Shown one piece after another: positions 60,183 to 64,000 of a stretch of 64,000 nucleotides of DNA (position 1 is the stretch's first letter; each line of letters begins with the position of its first letter). The DNA comes from Chitinophaga pollutisoli. Lineage in GTDB: Bacteria > Bacteroidota > Bacteroidia > Chitinophagales > Chitinophagaceae. The stretch covers positions 5,796,001 to 5,860,000 of the forward strand of contig NZ_CP149822.1 of the NCBI RefSeq assembly GCF_038396755.1, written 5' to 3'. The notes under the pieces are model-generated. The model saw only the letters and a list, made by a program, of their open reading frames with translations, did not search any database and was not told the DNA's origin. A program made the position numbers and the translations under genes.

Positions 60183-60695
60183 ATGAAAATCTTAAAAACC
60201 ATGCTCATTACCTTGTCGCTGTTCGGCCTCTTTTCCGATACCTCGGGCCAGATCAAAACGGGCGAAACCGTGCCCGACTTCTCCCTGCAGGATCAGGACA
60301 ACCACACCTTCCGCCTGTCCGAAGCCCTGGCCAAAGGCCCGGTGGTGGTGTATTTCTATCCGAAAGACGATACGCCGGGCTGTACCAAGGAGGCCTGCTC
60401 CTTCCGCGACAGCTTCGCCGCCTTTACCGACGCCGGCGCGCAGGTAATCGGCATCAGCTCCGACGATGTGGCTTCCCACAAGAAATTCGCCCTGAAACAT
60501 AACCTCCCCTTCACGCTGCTGGCCGACGAAAAAAACGAGGTCCGCAAGTTGTTCGGTGTACCCAAAACCATGATGCTCCCCGGCCGTGTTACATATGTAC
60601 TCGACCGTAAGGGAACCATCGTGCACCAGTTCAACTCCATGACGCAGGCTACCCAGCACGTGGAAGAAGCCCTGGCGGCGATAAGGAAACTGTAA
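60183..60695 (+). CDS. Secreted peroxiredoxin, PrxQ/Bcp type
   Basis: Thiol peroxidase of 170 residues with a signal peptide (MKILKTMLITLSLFGLFSDTSGQ), so probably periplasmic. The start at 60183 was preferred to a TTG 51 bases upstream because it opens with the signal. Active site: FYPKDDTPGCTKEACSFRD with peroxidatic Cys and a resolving Cys five residues on (C-x4-C), the PrxQ/Bcp signature; then GISSDDVASHKKFALKHNLPF and GVPKTMM. Exported PrxQ is less common than the cytosolic form. Monocistronic with a terminator. Confidence 0.94.
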   Translation: MKILKTMLITLSLFGLFSDTSGQIKTGETVPDFSLQDQDNHTFRLSEALAKGPVVVYFYPKDDTPGCTKEACSFRDSFAAFTDAGAQVIGISSDDVASHKKFALKHNLPFTLLADEKNEVRKLFGVPKTMMLPGRVTYVLDRKGTIVHQFNSMTQATQHVEEALAAIRKL

Positions 60696-60720
60696 TTGCT
60701 ACACCTTACGGAATTTGGTA

Positions 60721-60748
60721 AAAAGCGCCCTGTACGGGGCGCTTTTTT
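60721..60748 (+). terminator. Terminator of peroxiredoxin gene
   Basis: AAAAGCGCCC and GGGCGCTTTT arms around a short loop with a T-run, 26 bases after the stop. Confidence 0.9.
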
Positions 60749-60849
60749 GTCTCAATACCCCCCTGCCCGCCATGCAATTACCGGCTAATGGTCATTAATC
60801 AGATTATGTAGGACAATTTAAAAGCTTGTATTTCAGGAAGCTATGAGCA

Positions 60850-60955
60850 ATCCTTCAATCATCCTTCAAGCTTGTTCAATGCTGGATTAGGTTTGAGGGT
60901 GGTTAATTATAGGATGGCTGAACGATGGTAGAAGGATGGCAGTAGAATTGACGTC
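60850..60955. repeat. 11-bp-phased repeat array C
   Basis: Non-coding DNA between two convergent terminators. One arm has ATCCTTCA at 60850 and 60861 (11 bases apart). The other has a GG-initial word at 60890, 60901, 60912, 60923, 60934 and 60945, all at exact 11-base steps; three are GGATGG, CGATGG, GGATGG (60912-60939). The two arms are partly inverted relative to each other (TTCA-nn-CATCC on opposite strands). The core differs from arrays A and B but the period is the same. No gene is evident. Confidence 0.65.
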
Positions 60956-60962
60956 AAAAAAA

Positions 60963-60993
60963 CAAAAAAGCCGCTCCGGATGGAGCGGCTTTT
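60963..60993 (-). terminator. Terminator of pruA
   Basis: AAAAGCCGCTCC (60966-60977) pairs with GGAGCGGCTTTT (60982-60993) around GGAT, with a T-run on the minus strand, 19 bases after the pruA stop. Confidence 0.9.
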
Positions 60994-61012
60994 CGCGTAA
61001 GATATTTGCCTG

Positions 61013-62644
61013 TTATGCTTCTTTGATGAAGGGATAACGATAATCCGTGGGGGAAACGAGGGTTTCTTTCACGGTGCGGGCGCTGAGCCAGCGATACAGG
61101 TTCAGCATGGAGCCGGCCTTGTCGTTGGTGCCGGAAGCGCGGGCGCCGCCGAAGGGCTGCTGCCCTACTACCGCGCCGGTGGGCTTATCGTTGAGGTAGA
61201 AGTTACCTGCCGCGTTCACCAGTTTTTGGGTGGCGAGGTCGAGCGCGTAGCGGTCCTGCGCGAAAACGGCGCCGGTGAGGGCGTATTCGCTGGTACCGTT
61301 CACCAGTTCGATGGCTTCTTCAAATTTATCCGCGTCGTATGTGTAGATGGTGAGCACAGGCCCGAAGATCTCTTCGCACATGGTCACGTACTTCGGATCG
61401 GTGGTTTCGATGACGGTGGGCTCGATGAAGTAACCTTCCGTTTTCGCGTAGTTGCCGCCGGCGATGATTTTCGCCTTGGGATCCTTCTTCGCGTTCTCGA
61501 TATACGCTGCGATCTTGTCGAACGAGCGCTCGTCGATCACGGCGTTGATGAAGTTGGTGAAATCTTCGGTGGTGCCCATTTTCATGGTCTTCAGCTCGGC
61601 AGCCAGCTTCGTCTTGATCTCTTCGGCGATATTGCTGGGGAGGTAAGCGCGGGAAGCTGCGGAACATTTCTGGCCCTGGAACTCGAAAGCGCCGCGGGCA
61701 AGGCCTGTTACCACTGCGTCGGGATCGGCGGATTTATGCGCAAGCACAAAGTCCTTGCCGCCGGTTTCGCCCACGATGCGGGGATAGGTTTTGTATTTGG
61801 AAATGTTGTTGCCGATGGTTTTCCACATGGTCTGGAAAACGCCGGTGGAACCGGTGAAGTGGATACCTGCGAAATCGGGATGCGCGAAGCATACGTCTCC
61901 GATGGTGGGGCCGTCGGCATATACCAGGTTGATCACGCCTGCGGGCAGGCCGGCTTCGATGAGCACTTTCATGAAGAAGCTGGCGTGGTATACCGCGGTA
62001 TTGGCGGGCTTCCAAACCACTACGTTACCGCACATGGCGGCGGAAGTAGGCAGGTTGCCGCCGATGGCGGAGAAGTTGAAAGGCGTTACCGCGAGCACGA
62101 ATCCTTCGAGCGGGCGATACTCCAGCCTGTTATGAACGCCGGGCGAGCTGATGGGCTGCTGGCGGTAGATTTCGGAAAGGAAATGCACGTTGAAGCGGAG
62201 GAAGTCGATCAGCTCGCATGCGGAGTCGATCTCTGCCTGGTAGGCGTTCTTGCTCTGCCCCAGCATGGTAGCGGCGTTGGTATGCGCGCGGTACTTGGTG
62301 GCGAGCAGCTCGGCCGCTTTCAGGAAGATGGCCGCGCGTTGTTCCCAGGGCGTATCCGCCCATTGCTGGCGCGCTGCGAGCGCAGCGGCGATAGCGTCTT
62401 TCACATGGCTGGCGTCTCCCGCATGGAAGTGCCCCAGTTTATGCTTGATTTCGTGTGGAGGACGAATATCCACCGTTTTACCGGTGCGGACTTCCTGGCC
62501 GCCGATGTACATGGGAATGTCCATCTCAACGGCCTTGAACGCGGCCAGCTGTTTTTTCAATGCTGCTTTCTCGGGGGTGCCGGGACCGTAAGATAGAACC
62601 GGCTCGTTGGTTGGTGCTGCAAAGTCAAAATAAGCATTGTGCAT
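61013..62644 (-). CDS. pruA: L-glutamate gamma-semialdehyde dehydrogenase
   Basis: Delta-1-pyrroline-5-carboxylate dehydrogenase of 543 residues, the second step of proline catabolism, giving glutamate. ALDH motifs: VTPFNFSAIGGN, HFTGSTGVFQTMW, catalytic Glu in RIVGETGGKDF, catalytic Cys in GAFEFQGQKCSAASR, and CEEIFGPVLTIYTYD. Length and the FAVEM..PMYIGG..TG opening match the single-function, eukaryote-like form (group with ALDH4A1). The proline dehydrogenase gene is not in this window. Monocistronic. Confidence 0.97.
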   Translation of the reverse strand: MHNAYFDFAAPTNEPVLSYGPGTPEKAALKKQLAAFKAVEMDIPMYIGGQEVRTGKTVDIRPPHEIKHKLGHFHAGDASHVKDAIAAALAARQQWADTPWEQRAAIFLKAAELLATKYRAHTNAATMLGQSKNAYQAEIDSACELIDFLRFNVHFLSEIYRQQPISSPGVHNRLEYRPLEGFVLAVTPFNFSAIGGNLPTSAAMCGNVVVWKPANTAVYHASFFMKVLIEAGLPAGVINLVYADGPTIGDVCFAHPDFAGIHFTGSTGVFQTMWKTIGNNISKYKTYPRIVGETGGKDFVLAHKSADPDAVVTGLARGAFEFQGQKCSAASRAYLPSNIAEEIKTKLAAELKTMKMGTTEDFTNFINAVIDERSFDKIAAYIENAKKDPKAKIIAGGNYAKTEGYFIEPTVIETTDPKYVTMCEEIFGPVLTIYTYDADKFEEAIELVNGTSEYALTGAVFAQDRYALDLATQKLVNAAGNFYLNDKPTGAVVGQQPFGGARASGTNDKAGSMLNLYRWLSARTVKETLVSPTDYRYPFIKEA

Positions 62645-62694
62645 GGCTTAGATTGTTGTTTCGGTTATCAATATTGTTCACTTCAGGCCTGGTG

Positions 62695-63790
62695 TCAGCC
62701 TTTTTCGTCTTCTTTCTGCATCATCAGGTACGCTTTGATGAAACCGTCCAGCTCTCCGTCCATGACCGGGCCTACGTTGCCGACTTCGAAATCGGTGCGG
62801 TGGTCTTTGATCATTTTATAAGGATGGAAAACGTACGACCGGATCTGCGAGCCCCACTCAATTTTGCGCTTGTTGGCGTTGGTGGCGTTCTTCAGTTCCT
62901 CGCGGCGGCGGATCTCCTCTTCGTACAGGCGGGATTTCAGCATGGTGAGCGCCTTTTCACGGTTCTCGCCCTGCGTACGGGCCTGCTGGCATTCGATGAT
63001 AATGCCCGAAGGGATGTGCTTCAAACGCACCGCGGTTTCCACCTTGTTCACGTTCTGACCGCCCTTACCACCCGAACGGTAAAATTCCCATTCCAGGTCG
63101 GCCGGGTTCACGGTCACTTCAATCGTATCGTCCACCAACGGGTAAACAAACACGGAAGCGAACGAAGTGTGACGCCTTGCGTTGGAGTCGAACGGCGAAA
63201 TACGCACCAGGCGGTGCACGCCGCTTTCGGCTTTGAGGAGGCCGTAGGCAAAGTCCCCGTCGAACTCGAGGGTGGCGGATTTGATACCCGCACCGTCGCC
63301 GTACTGCACGTCGATCTCGCTGACTTTCCAGCCCTGCTTTTCGCCGTACATCCGGTACATCCGCAATAACATCTCGGCCCAGTCCTGGCTTTCGGTACCG
63401 CCCGCTCCCGAATTGATCGTGAGCACGGCCGGCATCTCGTCTTCCGGCTGGTTCAGGGTGGATTTGAACTCCAGTTCGTCCAGCGCCTGCAAGGCGGCGG
63501 CATATGCCTGGTTCACTTCCTCTTCCGTAGCCTCCCCTTCCTTCTGGAAGTCGAGTAAAACGGAACAGTCCTCGATCGACGATTTAACGCCGTCATGGAG
63601 GTCTACCCAAAACTTGTTAACCTTGATTTCCTTGAGGATGGCGGTCGCCCTTTCGTTGTCGTCCCAGAAACCGGGAGCAAGGGTCATTTGCTTATCATTT
63701 TCGATTTTGTCTATACGGTCCTGGACGTTAAAGAAAACCTCCCAGGACATACAAACGGTCCCTCATATGTTTCAGTTGCTCTGTTGTCAT
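62695..63790 (-). CDS. prfB: Peptide chain release factor 2 (programmed +1 frameshift)
   Basis: RF2 of 364 residues, which ends translation at UGA and UAA. It is encoded in two frames: codons 1-20 (63790-63731, [20 protein letters not shown]) end at an in-frame TAA (63730-63728), and a +1 shift after CTT enters the main frame ([10 protein letters not shown]...). The main frame has [12 protein letters not shown], the [23 protein letters not shown] segment and the GGQ motif in [20 protein letters not shown] start at the internal ATG (63750) would miss the N-terminal helix, so the frameshifted form is preferred. Confidence 0.93.
63727..63746 (-). promoter_or_regulatory. prfB: prfB recoding site (CTT-TAA-C)
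   Basis: Slippery CTT (63733-63731), stop TAA (63730-63728) and next base C, preceded by a Shine-Dalgarno-like GGGAGG four bases upstream. The layout matches the bacterial RF2 autoregulatory frameshift except that the stop is TAA instead of TGA. Confidence 0.85.
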
Positions 63791-63898
63791 AAGTCCGCAA
63801 AGATAAATTATTATTAACGAAATACGAAAATGGAATTCGATGACTAATCAATTCATTTTTAATGTGTAAATTCAGATTGGAAAAATTTTTGTGCGAGC

Positions 63899-64000
63899 AT
63901 GTCATCAAATGAAACCCGTATGGAAACCCGCATGAGCATACCGCATTTCCGGCAGCAGGCTTTTTTCAATCTGATTGCGCTGCTGGTGGTGATTGGCGTC
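63899..64000 (+). CDS. N-terminus of a membrane protein (truncated by window edge)
   Basis: Only 34 codons are visible: MSSNETRMETRMSIPHFRQQ, then the start of a hydrophobic helix (FFNLIALLVVIGV). In-frame ATG codons at 63899, 63920 and 63932 are possible starts. The IPHFRQQ-plus-helix opening resembles AI-2E/PerM family transporters, but this is a weak guess from a fragment. It is divergent from prfB. Confidence 0.5.
   Translation, partial: MSSNETRMETRMSIPHFRQQAFFNLIALLVVIGV

Overview
The window is chromosomal DNA of a Bacteroidota bacterium, most likely a Chitinophagaceae member close to Chitinophaga. Supporting signs are a SusC/SusD-type polysaccharide utilisation locus with an ECF sigma/FecR pair, repeated TAnnTTTG (-7) promoter boxes, an MqnA (futalosine) menaquinone gene, many lipoproteins and weak Shine-Dalgarno sites. 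Coding sequence is fairly GC-rich and the intergenic DNA is AT-rich. I saw no insertion sequence, prophage, CRISPR array, rRNA or tRNA.

Layout. 1-4.3 kb: M1 aminopeptidase (partial), an orphan peptide-binding lipoprotein and a fatty-acid desaturase. 4.4-14.2 kb: a carbohydrate locus made of ECF sigma factor, FecR anti-sigma, SusC with an STN signalling domain, SusD, SusE-like protein and a GH76 alpha-1,6-mannanase. 15.2-18.6 kb: a DUF1842-like protein, then a minus-strand four-gene signalling cassette (secreted or anchored protein, multi-TM protein, histidine kinase, NarL-type regulator). 19-31 kb: YjbR, oxidoreductase, KGG protein, TPR protein, gyrA, saccharopine-dehydrogenase-like, SIR2, EVE, LutA-like, ribH, TPR membrane protein and pdhA. 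31-40 kb: recF, a 53-residue DUF1328 protein, MFS pump, F420-type reductase, mqnA, purB, DCC protein, FKBP lipoprotein, NrnA-like phosphoesterase and ndk. 40-48.6 kb: two tandem paralogous lipoproteins, pyruvate carboxylase, xerD and an unrecognised protein. 49-51.6 kb: a second copy of the four-gene signalling cassette on the plus strand. 51.6-64 kb: DUF2911 protein; a tight operon of PIG-L deacetylase, two unannotated mini membrane proteins and a sodium:solute symporter; serine hydrolase, DUF486, pyrB, pyrR, PrxQ, pruA, prfB with a programmed +1 frameshift, and a truncated membrane-protein gene.

The most interesting signals are: (i) the two paralogous four-gene cassettes, which look like a conserved Bacteroidota signalling module whose first gene is an undescribed family ending in a Cys-Pro motif; (ii) three non-coding arrays with strict 11-bp phasing (about 5.3, 37.2 and 60.9 kb), two of them sharing one core and two sitting between convergent terminators; (iii) the overlapped PIG-L / mini-TM / mini-TM / symporter operon; and (iv) a prfB frameshift site that uses UAA instead of UGA.
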